A stretch of 64,000 bases of DNA from Hermatobates lingyangjiaoensis. Its lineage: Eukaryota > Arthropoda > Insecta > Hemiptera > Hermatobatidae. The position numbers and the translations under genes were made by a program. Below the pieces are notes generated by a model that made no database searches, was not told the origin of the DNA, and worked only from the letters and a program-made list of their open reading frames with translations. Of the stretch, positions 22,007-34,130 are shown piece after piece; the stretch's first letter is position 1; each line of letters begins with the position of its first letter. The stretch covers positions 1,674,001 to 1,738,000 of the forward strand of contig JAPFBL010001617.1 in NCBI GenBank assembly GCA_026182355.1, written 5' to 3'.

Positions 22007-25000
22007 AGAGCTTTGTGGCTCTCAAAATATGTAAATCTGTGAAAATCATTATATGTATATTTTTACACATACATATGTATATCAAAGAAAAAATTACAAG
22101 TATAAGTAATCCATCTATATATAAATTTCTGTAAATATTGGATAAATCAAAATGAAACAATTCTTAGATTGAATCGAAAAAAGAAACTAGTCTATTGACT
22201 TAATTGCGAACTAGTCAATTTGAATGAGAACTGAAAACAGAATACAGGATGTTATCACAGAGGCAGAATCAAGTACTGTCACAGTGGTCATAGGCTATGA
22301 TGTAAAATCTATATCTCCAAGTGATTATTCAATACCACTAACCAATGCATTCTTTAACATTTAATCTTCAGGTTGCACATGGCAACGTTAATGCAAACCT
22401 AACATAAACGCTCATATTAATACCTAAGTTTAATGAAATCATAATAAAGTATGAATAAAACAAAGTGAATATTTCAAATTGTTTACCAATCCAGTTTACC
22501 AATCAACATGTTTGTCAATGTTAATATATTTTTAATATTCTCCAAGAGGATAGAGTAGCTGGCCTTTCAAGGAAATGACAGTTTAAATCAAAGTATAAGT
22601 TGAAATAAAAATAAAAACAAGCCTATTAAAAGCTAAATCTGTCATAAGTGCATAATGAAAATGGATAAAACAATTTTAAAAGAGAGAATGATAAAACTAG
22701 TGCCCTTGAACTTGGACGGTATCCTCACAATGGGTAAAAGTGACTCACACAGAATGCCTACGACACAAATAACTCGGCATTTGTTCAAGCCTCTAGAACA
22801 CCAAACAAACACAACACGCATCTCATCAACCCCATCCAAAACAAAAGTAACAACTTTTGTTACTACAACATTTGTTACTATTTTTTGTTATAAAGATTTA
22901 ATTAAATGGGCACAACCTTTTTTTTTCATACAATAATTGTGTTACAAATACTTGTCTCCAATTAAGACAACTATCACTCATTAACTTCTTTAAAAAAAAA
23001 ATACTGAACTTATTTATTTTTACATACTAAAAAAAAAAGTTAAATTATACTGTCAGTACAATAAGTGAATCAGAAGTATTTTAAGATCTCTAATGGTGAA
23101 CTTGTTTGTCAAATAAGTTAACCAGACAATTTTTTTTTAAATTTCGGCCAATGAGGTCACTTTATTTGAAAGAGGGGAAAGGGTTTGACAAAATAACGAT
23201 AATTTGTCAATGGAAAACTTAATTCTTTTTGTGGTCTTTAAAATTAACCAACAAGAGATTGTTTTTTAACAAAATGTTTACTTATACAAGAGAAAAACAA
23301 AATATTGTTATCAATAATGGGGGGGAAAGCCGTCAAATTGTCGTGTACCCTATATTACTTTACCATATATTATTATATCTGTAAGAATTATCAGATTTAC
23401 CCTTACGTAATGACATACTAATTTACGAAGAAGAGACGTACTAAGGGAAAAAAATTTCTTGACAAACTCGTAACCAGTCCAGAAATAAAAAAGTTATAGG
23501 CAGAACATATCTGACTTGAATGTTCATAATATATTTCATTCTATTGTAAACGAAACTAGTAAAACCTGATACAACAAACTCCTGAAAACTGCAACATGTA
23601 AACATTGGAACAATTTGCAAATACTTAAATTAACAAAAAAAAAAAATACGTTAACAACTGATTTTACAAGTAAATCTAATATATGATTTATATGGTCTGC
23701 TCTGCAAATATGCGCAAATGAATTACTGCAGAAACAACGTTTTGACAGGTCATTTTGTTATGGTTCACTACTCAGTGCCGAGTTAAGATAGAAAATGTGG
23801 AAAACTATGTTCAAGAGCACAAACGTGTACATACAAAATAGCTGGTGTACCCGGAGTTGTTGGAGAAAAAATATTAGAATCTAACTTTTAAAAGGAAGAT
23901 ACATAACGAATTGTCCATTATTCTTTAATGTTAATAAATAAAAAATATAAAATTATAGAGTAAAAAAAATTAATATTGAAAACAACATATACACGTGAGA
24001 TTAAATTTGAGAAGACGAGAGAGGTTTCATTCTCGTTGCTCAGAACATACGTTAGCTTAGGAACTTCCTATGTATGTTTTTTAAGAACGGTTTTTTCATA
24101 GATGAGAACCCAAAAGTAAATGAACTGTGTAAAGAAAGAAACTACAAATCCAAAAAAAAAAATCAACTGGCAGATTACTTCCTTTATTTTTTTACTATGA
24201 CGTCTTTTAATAAACGAAGTTTAAAAGTGATAGATTTTCCTTTTAGTCGACTAACTATCTCGGATTTCAGGAAAAAATACTCATTCTTGGGTGCCATATT
24301 TTTAAAAAAAATATGATAAAGATATTAAAAAAATTGGAAAAATTCACGACCGAAACAAACTGGCCAACTAGTAATTCATGTGGTGACAAGTGGCAGACAC
24401 ATAAAATTTCGTAAAAGAACAGCTCCTGTCACTGACGGGTTAATGTCACAATGTAAAACATTAACATGTGTTAACTTTACATGTAAAAGATATGGGTTTT
24501 TACAGCACATATCTATGCTAGTAGTGAATGTAGAGTGCTTACACCTCCCATTGGATTTGTCAGTAAGTTTTACACATGAAAACAATTTTACCTCTCATGT
24601 AGACATGGTTTCCTTCTTTCTATAGAGCATGTATACAGAGACATTGACTTATAGACGAATGTTGCAACATTAACAGACATACCTACTCTACGATGGCAGT
24701 GGGGAAGCCCGCCTTCCAAATAATGACATCGGTAACACTGAATCTGACTTGAGACATGCAAAGAAAATGTAAACAGGCAATAAACATGTTAATCAGCCAG
24801 CGACAAATCTGATAAGATAACATTCTTATTCAAAATAATAAACAGTAACAGAAGAGATAATGATAAAACCAATGATTAAACGTTTACCCCAATCACGACA
24901 ACTCTTTCTAAATGTCCACACTATATTAGACAAGAATTAATCTACATATTAGCTGTATATATCACTGATGTCTACAAGCATTCATTTAATAATCGTAAAT

Positions 25001-25085
25001 GGTGGTAAATATCGTGGTAAATCTCACACCATTTGCATAATGAATAGTCTAAACGTTTAAATGACATCAAATATTCATACAAAAA
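22007..25085. other. AT-rich DNA, no secure feature
   Basis: Short A and T runs and a G7 run (23319). Open frames at 22655-22936, 24074-24316 and 24376-24625 are short, unmatched and overlap frames on the other strand. Nothing recognised. Confidence 0.5.
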
Positions 25086-27077
25086 TCTAGAGTGGCCCAC
25101 ACTCAACTTCACTATATATAAATTTAATATCAATCTTCTTGGGTACATAATATATAATGTCTCATTTAAGCATAATGTAAACATCTAAATGGGAGATGTT
25201 TATTAGTCCTTCCTTCCTGAGGTAGTACAGATAGTATATATTGATCGACTTAACAATATATAAGCTTATTTTTGTATATCACACCACAGATACAAATAAT
25301 CTTATTACTATAACTACAGCAGTTATAACATTTTTGAAAAGCCAAAGCCAAATTTCTTGTTTCGAAATAATCTCCTATAAGAAAACATGGCTTTTGTTCA
25401 AATAGCCAGTGGGTTTCTTTCATCGTTTACTTGACCTCCGTCTACATATAATATTTAAGTCAAATTTTCAAATTTAAAACAAGAAAATGCGCTTATTATC
25501 TCTAAAAAACATCATAAACATCAACGAAAAAATGTCGTTTTAGGATAACTTATAATTAAGGATGTACGATAATTACATTTATTAATCTCCAAACGAAAAA
25601 TCTCAATTTTGAATTATGTTTTACATTTTTGGTCTCTTATAGAATTATTATACTGGGAATTTTATGACTTCTTAGTATTAAATAAAATAATGTTCCTTCC
25701 CCTTAGTCAAAAATCATATATACTAATTTTTTCTCAGCGAGTGTTATCTTTTTCCTAACTGCTGTATTCTGTACAAATAATGTATATTGAGAAAAAATAG
25801 ATTAGTAATTACCCAGTTTACATACTCAAATCAAAGTGAAAGTCACCTATTCAGTATAATTAAAAACTTTTCTAGTTGGGAGCACTGAAAATAATTTATT
25901 TTTGAAAATAATAAATATAAACTATTGGACTAGAATAGTGAAAAAATTGTATATTTGTCAACAAATGTAACTCCTCTTTCTTGAGGAAAGAGTCCATTCG
26001 TCACATTTCAAAATCATGGATAGATACTACAACTCACCAAGATATAGTGATTATAACTCATATTACGTTTTGTTCAAGAGTGCAATATATAGATTAATTA
26101 AAGCATTCTATGAGACAAATCCATCATAAAATGGAAGACAAAGGAAATTTGTTTATGTTTATTGGAGGTGATTTTCTTACATTTAAAAATATTATTCCTC
26201 TTATATCTCATATGTTAATAACTTATTTAAATTTTTCCATTATAAACATCAATTTTAACTAAGTGGATTCGCTCAAAATATTTCTAAGTAAATGTAAACA
26301 ATGTAAAAAATATCAAAAATTCGACAAGTATAGCAGGTGATCCCTTAGTCCAGGATAAACAAACAGTTTTTATAACTTTATTGCTCTTTGCCCTGATTGA
26401 AATTTCATGCATTTTTTTTTATACATTGCTAATTTTTTGTTCTATCTTTGGTCAAATTTCTGAAAACAGAAATCGTACTTTAACGCACCTTTGGCGAATG
26501 TAATTTTAAAAACAAATATCTCATCTCATTTTCCACATAATGTTCTATTTTTTGGTTTTAGTTTCATTTTGATCCGTCAAACGGTATGGCTTGTCGCCCT
26601 CACTATCTTTGAGATTGAATTAATTTTAAGTCAAAATTTTTACATTTTATTGAAAAAAAAAATTCCCGTTGTTTTAAAATTCTGAATATATTTTTATTCA
26701 GAATATATTTTATATATTAACCTCAAAGATAATGCCAAATTTTAAAACTCTAGAATTAGCAGTATAGGAGAAAAGAATGTTTTCTAAATATCGCTTTTTG
26801 GCAAAAAAAGGTGACTTTCCCGTCATGCATAATTCTTCCCAAACAATAGGGATCATCTACACAATGGGCCCATTTTCGTGTAAAATATCAACTTGATCCA
26901 TCAAAGATTCTGAACCGTAGCATGGTAACAAGCAATGCTAACATACTCACCCACCCACACAGACATCATCGAAAAAACATCATAAAACTTCTTTCGGGAC
27001 CTCAAAACATATAATTCCGTCAAAATTTCGAGATCAAATTTTTTCAGGATCACTATACTTTACTTATAGTAAAGTAA
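25086..27077 (+). repeat. REP-A repeat, copy B (long form)
   Basis: Starts CTAGAGTGGCCCACACTCAA and ends in the palindrome CTTTACTTATAGTAAAG. It aligns along its length with copies A and C. Between about 25940 and 26270 it has an extra segment, absent from A and D, that is also present in C at about 41660-41950. The family-specific GTAGGATTAAGG-like block (CAGGTGATCCCTTAGTCCAG, 26334-26353) is present. Confidence 0.85.
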
Positions 27078-28770
27078 AAATAAAGATATATATTTACGAA
27101 TTCACTATGCACAGTTGTAAGTGAAAAAACCAAAAAACATTGCTCCATGATAAAACGACTTAAATTTCTTCTGTTTTAAATCTTAACATTTGTGAGTTAT
27201 TCCTGCCGACATCAAAGTCTGTTTTACACGTACAATTATTACCATCGGTAGCGGATGCGAGAAAGTCGACTTTCTGCTCTCTTGGCTTCAGTGTCTGCTC
27301 TGCCTACATGCTGTGCTGCCTTTAACCACATACTTAAAAAGAAGTTTTATTATTTTGGCTTATTGACTCAACAAAACTCATTGAACAAGATCTGTTTAAA
27401 TTGATCTGCGGAGAGCAATATAAAGGTAGCAATATCCCACTATAAAGCGTTTCACAAAAAACTTCCAAAAAATAGTAATGCCTTAACCCTAACAATATCC
27501 TCCTCAAGCATTCCAGGAAATCCCAGAAGACGCCTGAAGAGGATGTGGCCAAGAGACTTACTACTATGAACTGTTCTAAGTGATTTTTTTTCCTTTCTAC
27601 TTAGACCCACGCCAGGAAGTGTAGTCACTGATTGCTTCTTCCCTCCTAGAGGGATATAACACTGATATCTGTGTTATCAGTGTGACTGGTAATGTAATAC
27701 TTACATTATTGTGACTTATGTACTTATGTATTTACATTAGTGTGAGCAAATAAAATTAAAAAATATATATATATTTACCATTTATCGTAAAACAAATTAC
27801 TAAATTCTGAATTTATGTATGCACACATAATTCTCGGACCTCAATGAAGAACAGGAAGGTAGTCAAACAAGCATTCATTATTCAAAAGTGCTTGGACAAG
27901 ATGAAAACATTCGAAACAAACAAGTAGCTTTAACAATTAAAAATATAAATCTTATTAATGTATCTAAAAAGACTATAACTATGCTATATTTTGCAACTTT
28001 TGGCATAATTTACCATATTTGGTAATTTAATTATAATTTGGTAGTTTAATTATACCTTTTGGTATAATTTACCATATAAGCATTCCCTGTAAAGAAGAAC
28101 ACACAGTTTTTGAGCAATATTAAATCATAGATAATAGGTTCATTATCGGATATAATATAACAACGAAAGTCTTTGCCCTTCTCCTATACTATGAAGTTAC
28201 TTCTTCTTTAAAGCTTATTTGAACATTTACGCAAGCAATTTTAGACTATTTACTTTATTCAGTTATTATAACAAAATAAACATTGGAACCCACCAAAGGA
28301 ACTACATTCAAAAATCATGATCAACAACCATTTCTACAAAAATAAAAAGTACTATAACTATAAAATACTATTTTTCATGACATCATCAGACAATCATTTT
28401 AAAAATTACTTTCAAGAAAGTGAAGTTGGTTAATAAATTTCACTTACTATTAAGTATAATTCAATGTAGCACTTCAAACAAAATATTATATGGGGAAACA
28501 ATATATATATGGTATATATATTCTCAAAAAATGGTTCTTGACTTTTTCTATTCTATTGTATCAGGTAGGTTTTGTTTTTAAATACACCAGGTTATTTTAC
28601 GATCAGAGTTGTTAATTCTAAGTACACATCTATTTAAAAAACAAACAAAAAAAAAGTAAATTAATTTTACCTTGGAATGTATGCTATTGGTTATTTATGT
28701 TTCATGTAAAATATTTGGTTATTGGTATGGAAAACACTACTTTGTTACAGTCATTTGAGTAAACATTTAA
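27078..28770. other. AT-rich DNA, no secure feature
   Basis: A slightly GC-richer patch lies at 27220-27330. The minus-strand open frame 27334-27552 is unmatched. A small cluster of TACCATATTTGGTAATTTAA-type words occurs near 28010-28075. No recognised element until the gypsy 3' end. Confidence 0.5.
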
Positions 28771-28780
28771 GATTAACTTA

Positions 28781-28865
28781 CCTCCGATTTATACCCTAGC
28801 GGTCAGTACAGCAACTACTATTCCAGGAGTTTACAATTGATGGTCAAGGTTACAATAATATTACA
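28781..28865 (-). repeat. Gypsy LTR fragment (3' side) and polypurine tract
   Basis: About 85 bp match 33118-33204 in the same orientation, including GACCGCTAGGGTATAA. Read on the minus strand the segment begins TGTAAT immediately after a purine run complementary to 28866-28877. That is exactly the polypurine-tract/3'-LTR junction of an LTR retrotransposon. Only this start of the LTR is shared; the copies diverge after TCGGAGGTA. Confidence 0.75.
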
Positions 28866-28879
28866 TCCCTCCCTCCTGA

Positions 28880-29940
28880 TCCAATAATTTTCTAGAATAC
28901 AAACCATTCCTATTTATGGAACCCTTAATAGTAATTTACTCTTATGATGTATATTCCCTAAATATTTTCTTTTATTTGAATTCAATCGGTATATTAAGGG
29001 TGAAACCTTTTCAATAATTTGGAATGGTCCTGTTCTAACTACATTCAACTTTCCTCTGTTCAGCTTGTTTCCAACCTCTGCAAAAACTTCATCTCCAATA
29101 CTTAAATTCTTATCTATTCAATTTCGGTCAAATCTGAGTTTATTTTTTTCACAATGTTTGACTGTTCTTTCGTACGCCCTTCTTCTATTTTCTTTTAGGT
29201 CTTGTTCTATGGTGTCGATAGGACAAACTTTTATGTTTCGTCCGAAGAATAAATAGGCTGGGCGATATCCAGTCACGGAATGTATTGTTTCGTTATAAGT
29301 GTCAATCACCTGTTTAGCAATAGTCTGTCATCTTCTCTTTTCTCCGGGTGTATTAATTAAGCACCTGATATTGTTCACTGATGTCTGGTTTAGTCTTTCT
29401 ACCATTCCATTTGACCATGAGCAGTCAGCTGCTGTAAACTTTAAAATAACATTTTTCCTTTAAAAACTTCTTTACTTCGGTTGAATCTATCACCGGGTAC
29501 CTATCCACTAACAATGTATGTATCTCATAATTTCTGGTGACGTTTTTAGTAAATCTTTAATGTCACTCGAAGTTTGTGAATTTGAAACTCTGTACCAGCA
29601 ATATCTTGAAAAGTGGTCAATCAAAAGGTGTAAATATTTTGGTCCTGATTTTGCAAAACCTCCTATTGTATCGAAACTCAATAATTGAAATGGTTTCTTT
29701 GGTGGGCCTAAATTAGATAACAGTCCCATCTTTCTCCTGGACCTAGTTTTGTTTTTTTATACAAATGGTGCATTCCTTGCAGTATTCTGTTATTTTCTGA
29801 TCCAAATTCTTAGCATAGTAGAAAGGACGGATTATATTCATCATTTTTATAGGACCAATAAGACCAAATTTTTTATCAATTCTATCGATTAATTTTTTTT
29901 TTGCTAGTGTGTCTGAAATAAGTATTTCTTTTCTTTCCAT
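28880..29940 (-). pseudogene. Ty3/gypsy integrase, broken
   Basis: Minus-strand blocks in order: a degenerate zinc-binding region with CKECTICIK near 29770; an integrase core beginning FQLLSFDTIGG with the first catalytic Asp, then LLIDHFSRY; NGMVERLNQT-type wording near 29400 that carries the expected catalytic Glu; TGYRPAYLFFGR near 29240; and a C-terminal GPFQIIEKVSPLIYRL segment near 29000. The function would be cDNA strand transfer. Stop codons and frame breaks split the domain (surviving frames 29743-29940, 29508-29729, 29118-29309), so it is inactive. It continues directly from the RNase H part and ends at the polypurine tract. Confidence 0.9.
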
Positions 29941-29959
29941 TATTTAATTTACATATTAT

Positions 29960-30605
29960 ATTGTTATCTATTTTAACTCTGCTTTGTTCTTTCAATTCAC
30001 TTGCATTATGATGTCGGTCCTTTCTAATTTCCTGCAAGTCTAGAATATTCGTTACTCTCACCATATTATCGGTTTCAAAAGTTTCTAGTATAGGGTTTCG
30101 TGACAGGGCATCTGCTTCGATGTTTTTCTTTACTTCTTGATAGATTATTTTAAAATTATATTGTGATAAATATAAGATAAGATTTCCCAGAGCTTCATCT
30201 GGTCGAGATTTAACTTTTAGATTTTCCAGTGGCTTATGATCAGAAACAACCGTGAATTCTTTACCAATCAATAAGTGCTGCCAAAATAATATCGGTTCAT
30301 TAATTGCCAAACATTCTAGATATATCGGCGCTTTCATTCTTTGGCTTTCAGTTAGTTGTATTGAAAAGTAGAGAACTGGATGCAACATGCCGTCATCTGA
30401 CTCCTGTTTCAAAATTGCTCCTAACCTTCTCCACTGGCGTCAATAAATATATAAATTAGTTTATTTGGATTAAATATTGCTAGAATAGGAATTACACATG
30501 TAAAATTTTATTGTATCAAAACATTGTTGCAATTCTTCAGTCCATTTAAACTCGTTGTCCTTTTTTAGTAAATCAAATAATGGTCTTAATTTTGTTGAGC
30601 AATCT
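29960..30605 (-). pseudogene. Ty3/gypsy RNase H domain and pol linker, broken
   Basis: Minus strand: PLFDLLKKDNEFKW near 30575 (end of the RT connection), then HPVLYFSIQLTESQ, LIGKEFTVVSDHKPLENL (a typical gypsy RNase H block) and NIEADALSRNP, the usual end of the domain. One stop and a frame change lie near 30440-30480. The main surviving frame is 29882-30412. The RT half of the same polyprotein lies at 31704-32105; a foreign ~1.1-kb Helitron-related insertion separates them. Confidence 0.9.
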
Positions 30606-31735
30606 ATATAAATAAAATAATAATATTGTCTGTACATTGCTTAGAACTGACTCATTTCAAGTTTTCTTTACGTTTCATACATTGGAGAAACCGAATCCAC
30701 CCTTAGACAAATTTCTGTTGGTTTGTCAGTTTGTCCACAAAATTTTGTCACAAATAAACTCAGCCACCATAACATATATCAAGCTGAAACATTTACAGTA
30801 AATTTGTTTATGTCTAACTTAAAATATAGGCTCTGAATTGATTGGAAATTCAACGTAGCAGTGAAGTTATGGACGTTTAAAGCAAAAACTTAGTCTCAAG
30901 TAAACTAAGCCACCATTAGACATAGCGAGCTGAAACTTTGACACTAGATTTGTGTATGCCTAACTTAAAATATAGGCTCTAAGTAGATTGATAATTCAGT
31001 GCAGAACCGAAATTATGGGGCTTTAAGCTGTATTTTGCTCACTTCGCAGACAAGTTTATTTTGAAAATACACAGGTGTGGCAAGTAGGTATTGTTAGTTG
31101 ATTTTAATTTCATTGGAGCATATGAATATATTGCGTATTTGACATCTTTGAAAAGGTGTTTCCCAGAGTTCAAGATGTACTATCTATTCAGAATTAATGG
31201 CTTTGTGAACGAGCAATTCTCAGCCCTTAATATGAACAGGCAGAAAAAACCAACAAACAAGTTCTTACGCTATATCAAGCCGAAGATAGAACTTAGAAGT
31301 CAGTACATAGAGTGATTAGTGATGAGGAAGCAGTTCATTATCCAACTGAATTTCTTGACTCCGTGACTGCTCCTGGACTGCCTGCTCATGAGTAAAAACT
31401 TAAAGTAGGAGCACCATCATGCTGCGTTTAGTATCAGTAACAAATTTCATGTTACTAAACTTGAGTGCCTCGGAAAATGTGAAAAGGGACAGGACCATTT
31501 TTTCAAATGGTCAACTGTAGTTTGCTTGCTCAAGAGTTAGAGGTTCCAACTCTTTGTTCTTCCATGAACCTCAAGGACAGACGTCTAATTTGGTGTATAC
31601 AGAAGCATTTGTTTAACATTACACTAATAATGGTATTTTTTTACTATTCTATAATTTTTAATGATATTCTGGAATACCAAGTAGAATCAAATTTTTGATT
31701 CCGTCAAAGACGGGTAGGTTTGCTAGTCCTCAATA
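30606..31735 (+). mobile_element. Insertion in the gypsy element: Helitron-related fragment
   Basis: The segment interrupts the gypsy pol region. On the plus strand, 31140-31310 reads FPEFKMYYLFRINGFVNEQF, and 31321-31425 reads DEEAVHYPTEFLDSV, TAPGLPAHE, a stop, then KLKVGAPSCC. These correspond to the Pif1-like helicase of Helitrons (family wording YPTEFLN...PxHxLxLKVGxPIMLLRN). Helitron helicases drive rolling-circle transposition. A stop, frame changes and missing ATPase motifs show it is dead. Two diverged tandem units fill 30746-31020. Exact insertion ends are not determined. Confidence 0.7.
30746..31020. repeat. Two diverged ~140-bp tandem units
   Basis: Shared words in both units: ACTCAGCCACCAT / ACTAAGCCACCAT, AGCTGAAAC, TTTGT(G)TATG, CTAACTTAAAATATAGGCTC. 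They lie in the Helitron-related insertion. Confidence 0.8.
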
Positions 31736-32105
31736 AAAATAAGTTTATTTTTTTACCTTGAAATTGCCTCACATTTTTCTTTTTGGTGAGAATTGGAAAC
31801 TCTTTGATTGCTTGTAGATTGTCTGTTAAAGGCGTAACTTTGTTTTGTTCAATAATGTGGACTAGATACTTAACCCGTCTTTGTGCAAATTTACACTTAG
31901 TTCGTTTTAATTTAAAATTTTCCTTCTTTACTACTTCAAAAACTTCTTTTAAGTGATGCAGGTGTTCTTCAAATGATTGGGAAAAGATTAAAATAACATC
32001 AATAAAGTTCATAGTGAATGCACTTAAATTGTTTTGTCTTATTACATTGGTTATAATCCTCTGAAATATAGCAGCGGCATTTTTATATCCAAAATTTGAA
32101 ATATA
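31704..32105 (-). pseudogene. Ty3/gypsy reverse transcriptase, 3' half, broken
   Basis: Minus strand from ~32105: FGYKNAAAIFQRIITNVI (family FGLxNAPATFQR), then FTMNFIDVILIFSQSFEEHL, LKRTKCKFAQRRVKYLVHII and TPLTDNLQAIKEFP. This is the palm-thumb part of gypsy RT. The catalytic box, normally YxDD, reads FIDV, so one of the two metal-binding Asp residues is lost and the enzyme would be dead. The upstream fingers region, gag and protease are absent; the open frame to 32282 is unrelated extension. It ends at the Helitron-related insertion. Confidence 0.9.
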
Positions 32106-32355
32106 TAGGAAACCAACTACGAAAGATATAACGATACATAAAGCTTCCATGCACCCTCCACAGCAAAAACTTTCAGCAGTCCGTTCTATGATAGATAGAC
32201 CATTATAAATACCTATGAACGAAAATAATTTCAATAAAGAGCTTAATATAATAAAAGCTATAGTTATTAACAACGGATACAATTCAACCTTAGTAAATAA
32301 AATGCTAAAAAATAGAAAAAAATAAAAAACGGAATAATAGCCACAACAATAATAA

Positions 32356-32386
32356 TGTTAATAATAATAATAATAATAATAATAAA
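32356..32386. repeat. (AAT)n microsatellite
   Basis: About ten ATA/AAT units just upstream of the PLE endonuclease fragment. Confidence 0.9.
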
Positions 32387-32439
32387 TATACATCTTTAAC
32401 GTATTTAGGGGAAGTCAGTCATAAATTGCTCAGTTAATA

Positions 32440-32930
32440 AACCAATATAATGTAAAGGTAGGTTTCAAAACTAATAATACAATAAAACAAATAATAATTA
32501 GAGGAATGGATTATAAAAATAATATATATGATAAAAGCGGTGTATATAAATTAAAGTGTAAAGACTGTAAACAGATATACATAGGGCAAACTGGAAGAAC
32601 ATTAAAACAAACATTTAAAAAACATATTAATGATTATGTAAATAACACGATTACATCAAATTTTGCTAACCATTTCAAAGAACACGGATATGAACCCGAC
32701 AGTATGGAAAACTCAATGAAATTAATTAAAATAGGACAAAAAGGTAAAAAATTAAAATAGAGGAAATGGAAATATATAAACACATAATATTGATAACCTA
32801 ATAAACGAACAAATTAAGCACCAGGCAGACATAATATTTAAACCAATAAAAAACATGAAAAGACGACAGGACAGAGACGACTTAAAGTTTAAAAGACAAA
32901 AACAGATTAAACAAAATAAAATAAAATAAA
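32440..32930 (+). pseudogene. Penelope-like GIY-YIG endonuclease, near-complete domain, different lineage
   Basis: The plus-strand frame 32506-32760 contains SGVYKLKC, then QIYIGQTGRTLKQTFKKHI, then NFANHFKEHGYEPD. The GVY...YIG pair, Arg of TGR and His-containing helix match GIY-YIG domains of PLE retroelements. The upstream TNNTIKQIIIRG resembles the usual RT-endonuclease linker. After 32760 it continues with frame changes (GKKLK, then a stop; EIYKHI). It differs from the endonucleases at 9.9 and 46 kb (family wording YIGQTGR versus YIGMTTT). It is followed by hammerhead-like HH6 and then by the gypsy LTR fragment, so it inserted into the gypsy 5' end. Confidence 0.85.
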
Positions 32931-33022
32931 ACTGTTAGGTAGGAAATTTAGGCATATACCTATATTGGCACCATTGAGTTAAAATAGGTATTTATATCTG
33001 TGATTTTGGAGGTTACATTAGT

Positions 33023-33058
33023 CCAATTGATGATGCAGCCATTGCGAAACCTGTCGGG
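33023..33058 (+). ncRNA. Hammerhead-like motif HH6
   Basis: TTGATGA (33027-33033) replaces CTGATGA. A stem II-like GCA/TGC (33035-33037, 33043-33045), GAA (33046-33048), ACCTGT with AC/GT ends (33049-33054) and C (33055) follow. It sits downstream of the endonuclease, where other PLE copies carry theirs. The C3-to-T change argues against activity. Confidence 0.4.
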
Positions 33059-33117
33059 CGACTAGACGGGGTATGACGGTTGATAATAATATCTTTGACA
33101 TAAAGGATAGGGTATAC

Positions 33118-33204
33118 CTCCGACTTATACCCTAGCGGTCAGTACAGCAACTACTATTCCAGGAGGTTACCATTGATGGTCAAGGAGGTTACAATAATGT
33201 TACA
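33118..33204 (-). repeat. Gypsy LTR fragment (5' side)
   Basis: Partner of 28781-28865; on the minus strand it starts TGTAACATTATTGTAACC. The rest of the LTR and the primer binding site are missing, replaced by the PLE fragment. Confidence 0.75.
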
Positions 33205-33726
33205 TATATAAATTTGAAATCATAATAAATATCTATTTAAATTATGATGAAATTAAGGTAAAATATCTGGAGTGGCCTACATTCAAGTACATCTATTTCA
33301 AAGTCATTGATAATCAATTTAATTAATTGGTTTATTTTAAAGTGTCTATCGCGTAATAGTAATATGAAACTCATTAGCATTAAATTACTTGATACATTTT
33401 AACTTTGTTATCTCCATTCGTCAATTAGAATGTGAATGTAATCCCTTTTATAACACTCTGACAAGTAACTACGTTTGGAACAGTACCATTTGGTAGTTTA
33501 CACATTTCCTCATCCAACAACAGGAAATATTATAGCTACACTAATTAGACTTAACTACTAATAATTAGCAGATATAACTACTGTAGATTTAACCGAAGTA
33601 AAATTGAGAAATGTTACCACGACCTTTCAACTAAAACAACTGGTCTTTGTTGAAAGACCTTAATAATTTCTTCAATCCATATATATTAAAGAATATTTAA
33701 CACCAACGTTTTGTATATACTTAAAA

Positions 33727-34110
33727 TAAAAACAAAACTAACAATTATCGGGACTCGGTCACTTTTTCAGGTTCAACTCTCATTGCCAACGTTTCGGTTT
33801 TTATTTAAAACCATTTTCATAGGCAGAAGTATAAATTTTGAAACAGAAAAAATAAGTATTACATTACAAATAACGTGACAGTTCAGTGTCACGTGTTCAT
33901 TCAAACTACAGTTGTTGTTGAAATCCACAGACTATTTTTCTTTGTAAAATAATTTGTAATGTAATACTTAGTTTTTCTGTTTCAAAATTTATACTTCTGC
34001 CTATAACAAAGGTTTTAAATAAACACCGAAACGTTGGCAATGAGAACTTAATTTGAACCTGAAGAACTGACCGAGTCCCGACAAACTTTAGTTTTGTTTC
34101 TATTCCACGG
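33727..34110. repeat. PLE-terminal family X, large inverted repeat
   Basis: The left arm (33727-33872, minus sense) and right arm (33944-34100, plus sense) share ACTCGGTC, TTGCCAACGTTTCGG, ATAGGCAGAAGTATAAATTT and ATTACATTAC. A ~70-bp non-palindromic loop carries CAGTGTCACGTG. Each arm has the TGCC-hairpin-CCGAAACGTTGGCA structure. See also 48615-48892. Confidence 0.9.
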
Positions 34111-34130
34111 TCGATAGTTTTATCAATATT

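Noticed and set aside
22655..22936. 93-codon ORF
   Set aside because: It overlaps an opposite-strand frame and has no recognisable motif; threonine-rich composition reflects the local sequence.
31704..32282. Endogenous virus gene
   Set aside because: The sequence is a Ty3/gypsy RT fragment; no envelope-like sequence is present in the element.
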